Source: Erythrobacter sp. JK5
GTDB taxonomy: Bacteria > Pseudomonadota > Alphaproteobacteria > Sphingomonadales > Sphingomonadaceae
Direction: 5' to 3'
DNA: 64,000 bases
NCBI RefSeq assembly: GCF_018205975.1
Contig: NZ_CP073577.1
Coordinates: 2,046,001 to 2,110,000, forward strand
Shown here: piece by piece, positions 7,763-16,222 of the stretch
Position numbering within the stretch: position 1 is the first letter of the stretch
Layout: each line of letters starts with the position of its first letter
Program-made: the position numbers and the translations under genes
Notes under the pieces: model-generated
The model's database searches: none
The model's input: only the letters and a program-made list of their open reading frames with translations
What the model was told of the DNA's origin: nothing

Positions 7763-9409
7763 ATGGAAAGTAACCCTCTGGTCCTGTCCGATCCAAATGT
7801 CCTCGCCGAGTTCGCGCGCGAGGAGCTGTTCAAGACGATCTTCGAGAAGCGTTTCGCTGCGCCGCCCGATCTTGCCGCGCTGCTGTTTCGCGACGGCGCT
7901 TTCATCGATGCCTTCAAGGGCACGCAATTCTCGGTCGGCGGGCTGTGGGAGAACATCAAGGGAATGGTCGGCGGGTCGCATCACTATGCGATCATGCTCG
8001 CCGACCTGAAGCCGTTCCAGGTGCGGTTCCCGATCCGCGGTATCTCGAAGGACAAGGTCGAGATCGCCGGGGTGGCGACCCTTGAAATGCAGCTCAATCC
8101 CGACCGGGCCGGCAACATTCTCGGCCTGATGCGCGGCGTCGGTCGCCAGAACACCGATGCCGACAGCGGCGAGGCTGCCTCGTCCGGTCGCAAGGCGCTG
8201 TCGGTCTATGACGTTCAGCAGCGGCTCGAACCGCAATTCGAAGACCGCATTTTCGAGCACGTCCTCGGCCGTCACAATGCCGACGAGATACGCGGCAACC
8301 GTGGCATGCAGGATCAGATGCAGGCCGACATGATGACCGAGGCCGAGCGGATCGCGGGCGACCTCGGGCTGCTGGTCCGCAACGCTTCGATCACCTTTGC
8401 CATGAACGATGCCGAACGGCAGGAATTCGAAAAGGCCCGGATCGAACGCCAGCAGGCCGCGATGGACCACCAGCTCGAACTGCTCAAACGCGAAGTCGAG
8501 CGCCAAAGCGAAGCCACCGAGGTCAAACTCAGCGCGGTGGTAGACCTGCAGAAGCTCGAACAGGCGGGCGAGGACGAAATCAAGCTGATGGTCCTCAACA
8601 GCGAGGTGACGTTCGTCGACGCGCGTGAAGCCGCCGCGCGTCGGCAGGAGGCCGAGGCGCTCGACCATGAAATCAAGATTCTGGGCCAGGAACGTGCGGC
8701 AAAATTCGCGATGGAGCTGGAGGACTCGGCGCATTCGTTCGACGTGCACAAGGCGCAGGAACGGGTCCGGGCGTTCCAGCGCGAGACCGAGGAACTCGAG
8801 ACCAAGCACAATATCAGGCTGACAGCGCTGGCCACCGATGCGCAGATCGACGTGAACGAGAAGACCGCCTTCTCGAACATAAAGGTCGACGATGCGCAGG
8901 TCGGATCGAAGCAGAAGCAGACCAAAGGCTGGAACGAGATCGCGCATGAGAATTTGCGCAAGACTACCGACGTCGAACTGGAAAAGGCCGATCGCGAAAT
9001 CGCGCGCAAGATCCGCGAAGGCGAATCCGAAGCCCAGAACCGGGTCGCGCAGATGGCTGCGGCCGCGGGCATGACCGCCGAACAGATCGGCGCGATCACG
9101 GCAAGCTTCAGCCCGGAAGCGGCGCAGGCGGCGATCGCCCAGGCTCAGGCACGCGCTGCATCAGGCGAAAAGATGGTCGAAATCGTGCGCGAAATGACCG
9201 CCGAAAGCCGCGAACACGAACACCGCATGCTCGATACCGGCATGAAGGGCGCCACGGGGGTCGCGGCCGGGGCCGGTGGCAAGGGCGCGCCTGCATCGAC
9301 GGATGGCACAGCCGGGTCCGCAGCCAAGGTCGAATGCGTCAATTGCGGCAAGGTTCTGGCGGCCAAGGACAAGTTCTGCACCGCCTGCGGGCACCGGATG
9401 CGGACCTGA
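7763..9409 (+). CDS. SPFH-like coiled-coil protein with C-terminal zinc ribbon
   Basis: A 548-residue cytosolic protein. Residues about 1-215 have the beta-rich pattern of an SPFH (band-7/stomatin-like) domain, including FRDGAFIDAFKGTQFSVGGL and DLKPFQVRFPIRGISKDKVE. About 215-430 is a long, highly charged coiled coil. An Ala/Gly/Ser-rich linker leads to a zinc ribbon at about 523-545 (CVNCGKVLAAKDKFCTACG, two CxxC knuckles). The architecture resembles the zinc-ribbon SPFH proteins sometimes named virion-core-like (YdjI type); the assignment is by pattern. Its TGA overlaps the ATG of the FHA gene by one base. It probably oligomerises next to the membrane protein upstream. Confidence 0.7.
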   Translation: MESNPLVLSDPNVLAEFAREELFKTIFEKRFAAPPDLAALLFRDGAFIDAFKGTQFSVGGLWENIKGMVGGSHHYAIMLADLKPFQVRFPIRGISKDKVEIAGVATLEMQLNPDRAGNILGLMRGVGRQNTDADSGEAASSGRKALSVYDVQQRLEPQFEDRIFEHVLGRHNADEIRGNRGMQDQMQADMMTEAERIAGDLGLLVRNASITFAMNDAERQEFEKARIERQQAAMDHQLELLKREVERQSEATEVKLSAVVDLQKLEQAGEDEIKLMVLNSEVTFVDAREAAARRQEAEALDHEIKILGQERAAKFAMELEDSAHSFDVHKAQERVRAFQRETEELETKHNIRLTALATDAQIDVNEKTAFSNIKVDDAQVGSKQKQTKGWNEIAHENLRKTTDVELEKADREIARKIREGESEAQNRVAQMAAAAGMTAEQIGAITASFSPEAAQAAIAQAQARAASGEKMVEIVREMTAESREHEHRMLDTGMKGATGVAAGAGGKGAPASTDGTAGSAAKVECVNCGKVLAAKDKFCTACGHRMRT

Positions 9410-10554
9410 TGCGTCGGCTGAGTGTCCCCAAGGATTGCTGCAGCGCAACGCTGGCCGCCGATGCCGGAGGACAATGGTGCGGCGAATGCGGCCAGCCGCT
9501 GGTGCGATGCATGGCCTTTGCCGAATGCGGCGGCCTGGTGGGTGCGGACGGGCAATGCCAGGTCTGCGTCGGGCCGAAACTGATCATCGAACCGGGCGCG
9601 ACAATGCACGCGCCGGTCGGCGGATCGGTGGCATTGCCGTTCGCACTGATGAACGCCTCTGCCCGCGACCGTCCGCTGTTCGTCACGGGCCTGTGGAGCC
9701 GCGAAGCCGGGGACTGGCGCAAGGAACGGCTCGGCTGGGAGGAACTCGGTCCGCAGGAGCGCGCGCCCGCTTCGGTGATCGCGCGCGAAATCGACAAGCC
9801 CGGCATGCACGAGATCGAGATCATGTTCGCGGTCGCGACCCGGTACAAGCAGCGCGAGGAACGCTTCGCCTTTTCGACCAGGGTGCTGCTGACCGTGCAG
9901 GGCGAAAGCAGCTCTTCCGGGCCGACCATCCAGATCTCGAGCGAGAACGAGATGAACGGCAACGTTATCCAGATCCACGACAACACCGCCGGAAGCGAAG
10001 AAGGCTCCGGCAAGGTGATCGAAGCGATCGACATGAATGTCGTGCGCCTCGACCGCGAGGAAAGCACGCTCGGCCTGCGCGGTATGCAGGGAAAGTATCA
10101 TGTCCGCCGGTCTGCCGAATTTCACTTCGAAGGGTTTCCCGAAGACGACCATGTCCCTTCCGGATTGCCCATCATGACGCCCGATGGCTTGCTGGCATTC
10201 GGCCGCGAGCGCTCGCGCGAGAAAGGCGGCGCAAGCGATGTCAGGATTCTTGCAACCGCACCGGAAGGGCGCGTCGACAACGAACTGTCGCTGCTGATTT
10301 CCCGGCGCCATTTCGATGTGTTCGTCGAAAACGACTGCCTGGTCCTGCGTGTTCGCGGGCGCAACGGGTTGCAGGTCAACGGCAAGGTGCTCGCCACAGA
10401 GGAGCGGGTGCCACTGCAGGACGGGGACACGATCGAACCCGTGCGCGACCACCCCGAAATGCTGGCGCTCAAGGTCCGTTTCGACCGCGAACACAGCCGC
10501 GTGACGGGCGTGAGGATCGCTCGCAAACCTTCGCTAGGGGGCAATTCCCAATGA
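9409..10554 (+). CDS. zinc-ribbon and FHA-domain phosphopeptide-binding protein
   Basis: A 381-residue protein. The N-terminal 55 residues carry several Cys pairs (CC, CGEC, CGGLVGADGQCQVC), consistent with zinc ribbons. The middle (about 60-170) is beta-rich, with LPFALMNASARDRPLFVTGL suggesting an immunoglobulin-like or arrestin-like fold. The C-terminal part (about 260-360) is an FHA domain: a GRE at the start of the core, SRRHF, and NGLQVNGKVL, matching the conserved GR, SxxH and NG positions that bind phosphothreonine. The ATG at 9409 shares a base with the previous stop, and the stop overlaps the kinase ATG (ATGA). It is probably the reader of the kinase encoded next. Confidence 0.8.
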   Translation: MRRLSVPKDCCSATLAADAGGQWCGECGQPLVRCMAFAECGGLVGADGQCQVCVGPKLIIEPGATMHAPVGGSVALPFALMNASARDRPLFVTGLWSREAGDWRKERLGWEELGPQERAPASVIAREIDKPGMHEIEIMFAVATRYKQREERFAFSTRVLLTVQGESSSSGPTIQISSENEMNGNVIQIHDNTAGSEEGSGKVIEAIDMNVVRLDREESTLGLRGMQGKYHVRRSAEFHFEGFPEDDHVPSGLPIMTPDGLLAFGRERSREKGGASDVRILATAPEGRVDNELSLLISRRHFDVFVENDCLVLRVRGRNGLQVNGKVLATEERVPLQDGDTIEPVRDHPEMLALKVRFDREHSRVTGVRIARKPSLGGNSQ

Positions 10555-12059
10555 CGACGTGCAGCAAGTGCGATCACGTGAATTCCGCAGACGCCACCTT
10601 TTGCGGCCAGTGCGGGGAACCGCTGAAGCAGGAACTCGTGGGGGACATCGCCCCGGATATCGACTCGATGCAGACGGTGGGGATGTTCGAGACGGTGGGC
10701 CGCGGCGAAAAGGCCATGGCGAAGGAGCTCGAGTTTGCCGAGGGCGATGTCTTTGCCGGTCGCTACACGATCCAGTCGCTGATCGGTCGCGGAGGCATGG
10801 GAGTCGTCTACAAGGCGATCGACCGCCATGGCGAGCGCGAGGTCGCGCTCAAGCTGATCCGGCCGGACCTGTTGGCGGGACCGGAAGCGGTGAAGCGGCT
10901 GATCGCGGAAGGGGTCACGACCCAGGAACTCGCGCACCCCAACATCGTACGCGTGTACAACGTCGACGAGGCCGGCGACGTGCCGTACGTGGCGATGGAA
11001 TATGTCGCAGGGACCACGCTGGCCGAGTGGCACCGGGCGCGCATCGCGGAGCGCGAGCAGGTGCCGGTCAGGGTGGCCGCGCGGATCGTCATGGAATTGC
11101 TTGCGGGGCTCGAAGCAGCGCACGACACCGGGATCATCCACCGCGATCTCAAACCGCAGAACATCATCCTGACAGCCGAGCCCGACGAAAAGAACGCGTC
11201 GGTCAAGATCCTCGATTTCGGGATCGCGCGCGTGGCCGGTGCAGACGAAAACCTTGCGGGAACGACGCTCGGCACGGCCGGCTACATGGCTCCCGAACAG
11301 CGCACCGATCCCGACCTGGTCGACAAGTCTGCCGATCTCTATGCGCTGTCGAAGATATTCTACAAACTGCTGATGGATGCGCTGCCAGATACGATGTGGC
11401 AGCCCCCGTCGGCGAGCCGATCCGAAGTCCCCGAACAGGTCGACGCGCTGATTCTTGCGGGAATATCAGTCAATCGCAACGCGCGGCCGCAATCGGTCGA
11501 GGATTATCGCTCACGCTTGCTCGCTGCCATGAACAGGCGACCTGCGGACGGAGGCAATCACGGGCAACCCATTCAGAACCTCCACAACGGCGGGGGATCG
11601 AGCGGTGCCGAAACAGGATTGGCGACGCTGACTTCCAACCCGGCAATCCTGGCAGGCATTGGATGTCTGGGTGCCTTCGCGCTTATCGTACTGGTCGTGA
11701 TGAGCCTGCCTGATTCGTCGGACGGACAAATCGAGCCTGGGTCTCCCTACGCAAAGCTCTCCGGCGTCTGGTACGATGGCGCAGGTCAGCCCTCTCCGTT
11801 TTCGGTCGCTTCGGACGGTGCGTTCAAGAGCAGCGGCATGGATGCGACCTACGCCGTTCCCTTCACGGTGTCTGGCCGGTTCGTCGGCAACAATGCAACC
11901 TACCAGTACCAGTCGGACCTCGGGAGTTTTCAAGGCACGCTGTCCTGGGACGGGCAGGATTGCCACGTCGACAACGAGCTCAACGTCAATGGCCAGATGA
12001 TTGGCGAACGATACCACATCAACCACATGCCGGGTGAGCCTTGCCCGGATGGATTCTAG
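10551..12059 (+). CDS. Ser/Thr protein kinase with N-terminal zinc ribbon and extracytoplasmic domain
   Basis: A 502-residue protein. It begins with a zinc ribbon (CSKCDHVNSADATFCGQCG). The kinase domain (about 70-325) is complete: glycine loop IGRGGMGVVYKA, VALKLI lysine, HRDLKPQNIIL catalytic loop, DFGIARV and APE (GYMAPEQ). A transmembrane helix at about 365-385 (ILAGIGCLGAFALIVLVV) precedes a C-terminal domain of about 100 residues, beta-rich with two cysteines, presumably periplasmic and ligand-sensing. The ATG overlaps the stop of the FHA gene. A zinc ribbon on a Ser/Thr kinase recalls the TerY/PP2C/kinase triads of tellurium-resistance-type systems, but no vWA or phosphatase gene lies in this operon. 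Confidence 0.88.
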   Translation: MTTCSKCDHVNSADATFCGQCGEPLKQELVGDIAPDIDSMQTVGMFETVGRGEKAMAKELEFAEGDVFAGRYTIQSLIGRGGMGVVYKAIDRHGEREVALKLIRPDLLAGPEAVKRLIAEGVTTQELAHPNIVRVYNVDEAGDVPYVAMEYVAGTTLAEWHRARIAEREQVPVRVAARIVMELLAGLEAAHDTGIIHRDLKPQNIILTAEPDEKNASVKILDFGIARVAGADENLAGTTLGTAGYMAPEQRTDPDLVDKSADLYALSKIFYKLLMDALPDTMWQPPSASRSEVPEQVDALILAGISVNRNARPQSVEDYRSRLLAAMNRRPADGGNHGQPIQNLHNGGGSSGAETGLATLTSNPAILAGIGCLGAFALIVLVVMSLPDSSDGQIEPGSPYAKLSGVWYDGAGQPSPFSVASDGAFKSSGMDATYAVPFTVSGRFVGNNATYQYQSDLGSFQGTLSWDGQDCHVDNELNVNGQMIGERYHINHMPGEPCPDGF

Positions 12060-12076
12060 GCCGAAGGAGAGGCAAA

Positions 12077-13030
12077 GTGACTGACCTGACCTATGAGGGC
12101 CACCCGTTGAACGGCTGCCTGTTCGAAGCGAGCCCGGCGCCGGCGCCTACTCTGGAAGCGTCGGGCAACGCCGTATCGACATCCAACATTCCCAGAGCGA
12201 TCGATCTGCGACCGTATTGTTCGCCGGTCGAAAATCAGCAGCAAACCAACAGTTGCGTGGCGAACGCCATCGTCGGCGCGGTCGAACTGCTGCAAAAAAA
12301 GGATCGGCGCGATGAGCGCGACCTTTCGCGGCTGTTCCTCTACTACAACGCCCGCAAGCTGGGTGACCGCGCGGATCGCGACGAGGGGACGTTCATTCAT
12401 CACGGCATGGCTGCAGTGCTGGCCCATGGCATCTGCGAAGAGCGCATGTGGCCGTTCCAGCAAGTTGCGGTCAACCAGGTGCCGACCCAGGGCTGCTATG
12501 AGAACGCGACCCATTACGAAGCGATCCAGTTTGCGCGGACCCCCGGTGCGTCGGCCATCGCGGCGCTGGCGCAGGAATTGCCAGTCGCCTTCGGCATCGT
12601 GTTGCCCGGAGAATGCTACAAGGTGGCCGCCGAAACCGGGATTATCCCGTCGCCCGATATCTTGCCGGTGCAGAGCCCGCCCAGCGGCCATGCGATGCTG
12701 CTGGTTGGCTACGACCTTGGCGAGAAGATGTTCATCGTCCGCAATTCATGGGGCCCGGGCTATGCCAAGGAAGGCTACATCCTGATCCCGTTCGACGTGA
12801 TGTTCAAATACGCCCATCCGGATCAATTCTGGACCATCGGCGCGATCGAACGCGCGCCGGGCCTGCGATTGATGGGCATGGGCGTGGAAGAAGCCGCGAT
12901 CAGCTACGGCGCGCCGGTGGCGCGCTCGGGCGCAAGGGACGGCGTGGCACAGCAACTGCGCGGCGAAATCGAAGGTCGACTGGGAGAGGCGAAGCGCGGC
13001 TTTGCGGATCGGCTGCGCGGCAAGAACTAG
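12077..13030 (+). CDS. papain-like (C1A) cysteine peptidase
   Basis: A 317-residue protein starting at GTG 12077, 7 bases after a strong AAGGAG. The C1 fold is clear: LRPYCSPVENQQQTNSCVAN contains the oxyanion Gln and nucleophile Cys, SGHAMLLVGYD the histidine and VRNSWGPGYAKEGYILI the Asn with the following Trp. No signal peptide is seen, so it is probably cytoplasmic. There is no obvious inhibitory prodomain beyond about 45 residues. The C-terminal 60 residues are Arg/Ala/Gly-rich and may bind a partner. It is the last gene of the SPFH/FHA/kinase operon, 17 bases after the kinase, so it may be an output controlled by phosphorylation. Papain-like peptidases are uncommon in such operons. Confidence 0.85.
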   Translation: MTDLTYEGHPLNGCLFEASPAPAPTLEASGNAVSTSNIPRAIDLRPYCSPVENQQQTNSCVANAIVGAVELLQKKDRRDERDLSRLFLYYNARKLGDRADRDEGTFIHHGMAAVLAHGICEERMWPFQQVAVNQVPTQGCYENATHYEAIQFARTPGASAIAALAQELPVAFGIVLPGECYKVAAETGIIPSPDILPVQSPPSGHAMLLVGYDLGEKMFIVRNSWGPGYAKEGYILIPFDVMFKYAHPDQFWTIGAIERAPGLRLMGMGVEEAAISYGAPVARSGARDGVAQQLRGEIEGRLGEAKRGFADRLRGKN

Positions 13031-13077
13031 CCGGGCCGACCACCATGGAGGCGCTTTGCCAGGCGCGCTCCGATCGC

Positions 13078-15444
13078 TCAGCCCGCACAGTTCGCCAGGG
13101 CCTGCTTCAACGGCACGATGCTGTTCTGCTGATCGATCGCGGATATCTCGATCCGCTCGCCCAGCCTTTTCCACGCCCGCTCGGCTTCGCGATAGGCTGC
13201 GCATCCGGCCTCCAGCTGTCCCGCTTCGGCGAGCATTTCGGCATAGGTCTGACGCGCGCCGACGACATCGCGGAAATAGCCGTCGTTGCCCGGCTCCGCT
13301 TTGGATCGGGCAATGCGCGCGTCGAGGATCTTGCGGGCCAGTGCCACCGCTTCGCTGTTGCGGCCAAGCGCGGCCAGCACGTAGACCTTTTGCGAATACA
13401 GCGTTTCGCGCCGCTCGATCGCTCCGGCATCGTCGGGATCGCGATTGATGATGAATTCGGCGTAGCCCTCGGCCTGCTCGAGGTCGGCAAGCGCCTTTGC
13501 ATGTTGCTCCATGTCGCTGAGGACCAGCGACCTCCGGAACAGGAGAGCTATAAGGCTCAGGCGGCGGTCGTCCCGCAGTTCGGCGGGTCCGTTCCTGAAG
13601 AGATCGTCATAGATTTCGAATGCCTCGTCGAGCGGCGGCAACGACGATCCATCCTCCGGACTGTCGATCGAAAGATACCAGGATCGGGTGTATCCCAGTT
13701 CCGAATTCGTGCTCGCCAAGGCAAGCCGCGCATCGGGTTCACCTGCCTTGTAGGCCGGATCGGCGCGGATTTCCGCCACCAGCTGTTCGAGGCGCTTTAC
13801 GCCTTCTTCTCCCTTGTCGATCCAGACGAAAGGTTTGGCCGCCTGAAGTCTCGACCGGTACCAGCTGAACTTGTGCCCGCGTTTGTCCGGACCGGATCTC
13901 ATCAATTCCCCGAACAGAGCGGCGGAGCGGTCGGCCGATACGATTGCGCCTTCGTTGTCGTCATCGGCGATGAACCGCATGATGGCATCGGAATAATGCG
14001 CTTCGGCCAGTGCCGTCTTGATGTCGGCATTGCCGGGATCGGTCCGATACAAGGCCTCGAGATCGGCGATCGCCCGGTCGAGGAATTTACGAGCGTCTTC
14101 GCGACGCCCGAGATTGGCGCCCTCGGGATTGCCGGACACGGTCGATAGCCGGTGGTATCCCCGCGCAATCTCCAGCCTCAGGCCGGGATCGAGATCGTCG
14201 GCTGCGCCCAACCGTTCGAGATAGGCCCGGGCTTCATCGGCGATCCGGGACAGCGCCTTGGTGTTGCCCGAGATCGGTTCCAGCTCGTCGTACAGATCGA
14301 ACAGCATGAAATTTGCGATCCCGCGAACTTCGGAAAACCGTTGTTCGGCCTCGTCGCGGGCATCGACCGCCTCGCTCCACCACCAGGTCGTGGTCGTCGC
14401 GCCCATGGCAAGGGCTAAGGCGAGCAGGGCGAGTGTCTTGTTGCGCGTGACCCATTTCGTGAAACGGTACGGCATGCTGTCGGGCATTGCGGCAACCGGG
14501 CGGTTGGACAGATAGAGCCGGATGTCTTCGGCAAACAGGTCCATCGAAAGATACCGCTTCTCGGGCTGCTCGGCGGTGGCCTTGGCGATGATCGCGTCGA
14601 TCTCGCGGGTGCGTGGCTCGGGCATGATCTCCGCCAGCATCCGGCCTGCGGAAAAGACATCGCTCAGCACCGTCGCCGCCGCGCCGGACATTCGTTCTGG
14701 TGCCGCGTAACCGGGGGTCAAAGTCGCTGCCCGGGCCGGCGCCGCACCAATGACTTCGGCCTCCTCCCCGTCTGGCCGCGCGATCCCGAAATCGATCAGC
14801 TTGGCCTGACCATCCTGATCGATGAGGACATTGGCTGGAGTAAGATCGCGGTGAACGATCAGATTGCGATGCGCGTAACCGGCGGCCTCGCATATCTGGA
14901 TGAACAGGTTCAGCTTTTGCTTTTCGTCAGGGGCTTTCGCGCCGATCCAGGCCAGCAGCGGAATACCGTCGATCCGCTCCATCACGATATAGGGCTGGCC
15001 ATCGGGAGTAGCGCCGCCATCGAACAGCCGTGCGATATGCGAATGGTTGAGTTGGGCGAGGATTTGGCGTTCGCGGTTGAATCGTTCGATCAGCTGTTCC
15101 GAAAAGAACCCCGGCTTGATCAGCTTGATCGCGACGCTGTGTTCGAAATCGCCCTCTTCGCGTTCGGCGGCATACACCGTGCCCATTCCGCCCGAACCGA
15201 TGACGCCGGTAATCCTGTACGCTCCGACGCGATCGGGCGGAGGGGGTGGCTCGACCGTCTCCATCGCCGCGCCCGTCTGCATCGAAGCGACGTGGTCGGC
15301 ATGGTTCAATGCGGTGATGCGGCGCAGCAGCGTTTCATCGCCGGCGACCTGCTCGCGCAGCCAGCCTTGGCGCAAGTCCTCATCGATATCGAGCATCGCT
15401 TCGAACAGCGAAAGGGCTTTGCGTTCGAGCGACAGGTCATCCAT
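13078..15444 (-). CDS. membrane Ser/Thr protein kinase with TPR-like C-terminal region
   Basis: A 788-residue protein. The kinase domain (about 75-335) shows IGSGGMGTVYAA, VAIKLIKP, IVHRDLTPANVLI (Thr in place of the usual Lys after HRDL, as in many TPR-linked bacterial kinases), LIDFGIARP and GYAAPE. One transmembrane helix follows (about 345-365, LALLALALAMGATTTT). The remaining 420 residues are helical repeats of TPR type, which should lie in the periplasm. It starts 8 bases inside the end of the sigma-factor gene upstream. Such sigma-kinase pairs are known to be regulated by kinase phosphorylation of the sigma factor in other bacteria; the same is inferred here. The end converges with the peptidase gene. 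Confidence 0.85.
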   Translation of the reverse strand: MDDLSLERKALSLFEAMLDIDEDLRQGWLREQVAGDETLLRRITALNHADHVASMQTGAAMETVEPPPPPDRVGAYRITGVIGSGGMGTVYAAEREEGDFEHSVAIKLIKPGFFSEQLIERFNRERQILAQLNHSHIARLFDGGATPDGQPYIVMERIDGIPLLAWIGAKAPDEKQKLNLFIQICEAAGYAHRNLIVHRDLTPANVLIDQDGQAKLIDFGIARPDGEEAEVIGAAPARAATLTPGYAAPERMSGAAATVLSDVFSAGRMLAEIMPEPRTREIDAIIAKATAEQPEKRYLSMDLFAEDIRLYLSNRPVAAMPDSMPYRFTKWVTRNKTLALLALALAMGATTTTWWWSEAVDARDEAEQRFSEVRGIANFMLFDLYDELEPISGNTKALSRIADEARAYLERLGAADDLDPGLRLEIARGYHRLSTVSGNPEGANLGRREDARKFLDRAIADLEALYRTDPGNADIKTALAEAHYSDAIMRFIADDDNEGAIVSADRSAALFGELMRSGPDKRGHKFSWYRSRLQAAKPFVWIDKGEEGVKRLEQLVAEIRADPAYKAGEPDARLALASTNSELGYTRSWYLSIDSPEDGSSLPPLDEAFEIYDDLFRNGPAELRDDRRLSLIALLFRRSLVLSDMEQHAKALADLEQAEGYAEFIINRDPDDAGAIERRETLYSQKVYVLAALGRNSEAVALARKILDARIARSKAEPGNDGYFRDVVGARQTYAEMLAEAGQLEAGCAAYREAERAWKRLGERIEISAIDQQNSIVPLKQALANCAG

Positions 15445-15994
15445 CGGTGATTTGCCGCGACATGGCATCGGCAAGCCAGGCGCGCGCGGTCTGCCAGCGC
15501 CGCTTTACGGTTGGCTCGGACCAGCCGGTGACTTCGGCAACGTCACTGATGGTCATGCCTCCGAAATAGCGCATCTCGACAATCTCCGCGAAGCTCGGTT
15601 CGATGGCCTCCAATCGTATTAGCGCAGTATCGAGCTCATGCAGATCAGTCCGTTGGGGGCCTTCGAGATAAGTCTGCAATTCGACCCGCTGGTGTTCGCG
15701 CTTGTTGGCGTGGCGGGCGCGCGCCTGATCGACCAGCACGTTGCGCATCAGCCGCGAGAGCAAGGCGAGCAGATGCGCGCGATCCTTGATCGAGGGATCG
15801 ACGCCGAGAATGCGCAGCATCGCTTCATTGATCAGGTCATGGGTCGAGAGCGAACTCTTGCTCTCGTCGCGCAGTCGGGCGGCGGCGATCTGCTCCAGCT
15901 CGGGCAGGACCCGGGCGATGAGCAGATCCCGGGAATTGAGCTCCCCTCCCCGCCACTCGAGAATCAGACGTTGTGTCTCGGCCTGTCCAGTCAG
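15437..15994 (-). CDS. ECF-type RNA polymerase sigma factor, apparent CTG start
   Basis: A protein of about 185 residues. Region 2 is visible (STHDLINEAMLRILG, LSRLMRNVLVDQARARHANK) and region 4 is complete with its helix-turn-helix (GGMTISDVAEVTGWSEPTVK, then RRWQTARAWL). It resembles the ECF subgroup usually encoded beside TPR-type Ser/Thr kinases. Family members begin just before a motif like the LILEWRGGEL seen here. The only start near that point is CTG at 15992-15994, 5 bases after GGAGG (16000-16004); no in-frame ATG, GTG or TTG lies nearby, and the next start is at 16183, which would add about 63 unlikely residues. The stop overlaps the kinase start by 8 bases. Confidence 0.8.
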   Translation of the reverse strand: MTGQAETQRLILEWRGGELNSRDLLIARVLPELEQIAAARLRDESKSSLSTHDLINEAMLRILGVDPSIKDRAHLLALLSRLMRNVLVDQARARHANKREHQRVELQTYLEGPQRTDLHELDTALIRLEAIEPSFAEIVEMRYFGGMTISDVAEVTGWSEPTVKRRWQTARAWLADAMSRQITDG

Positions 15995-16222
15995 TGCCCC
16001 CTCCTGCCGCTGCCCCTTCAGCGCTGTTCGACCTCGTCTTTTTTCGTGCGCGGTGGAGATATCATCCGGTGGGCGACAGAGTGCAAGCGTTCTTCGCAGG
16101 TTTCGAAGAATGGGGCCGTCGGAGGAGGTGCACCGATTGGCGGAGTGGAGGTGATCGAATCGAGAGAGGCCTCGGAGACCCACCGCTCAGCACCGTCGGC
16201 AGCTTCCCGGCCAATTTCGGCC

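Noticed and set aside
13031..13077. Hairpin (GGAGGCGC ... GCGCGCTCC) as terminator between convergent genes
   Set aside because: Has a bulge and no T-run on either strand; too weak to call.
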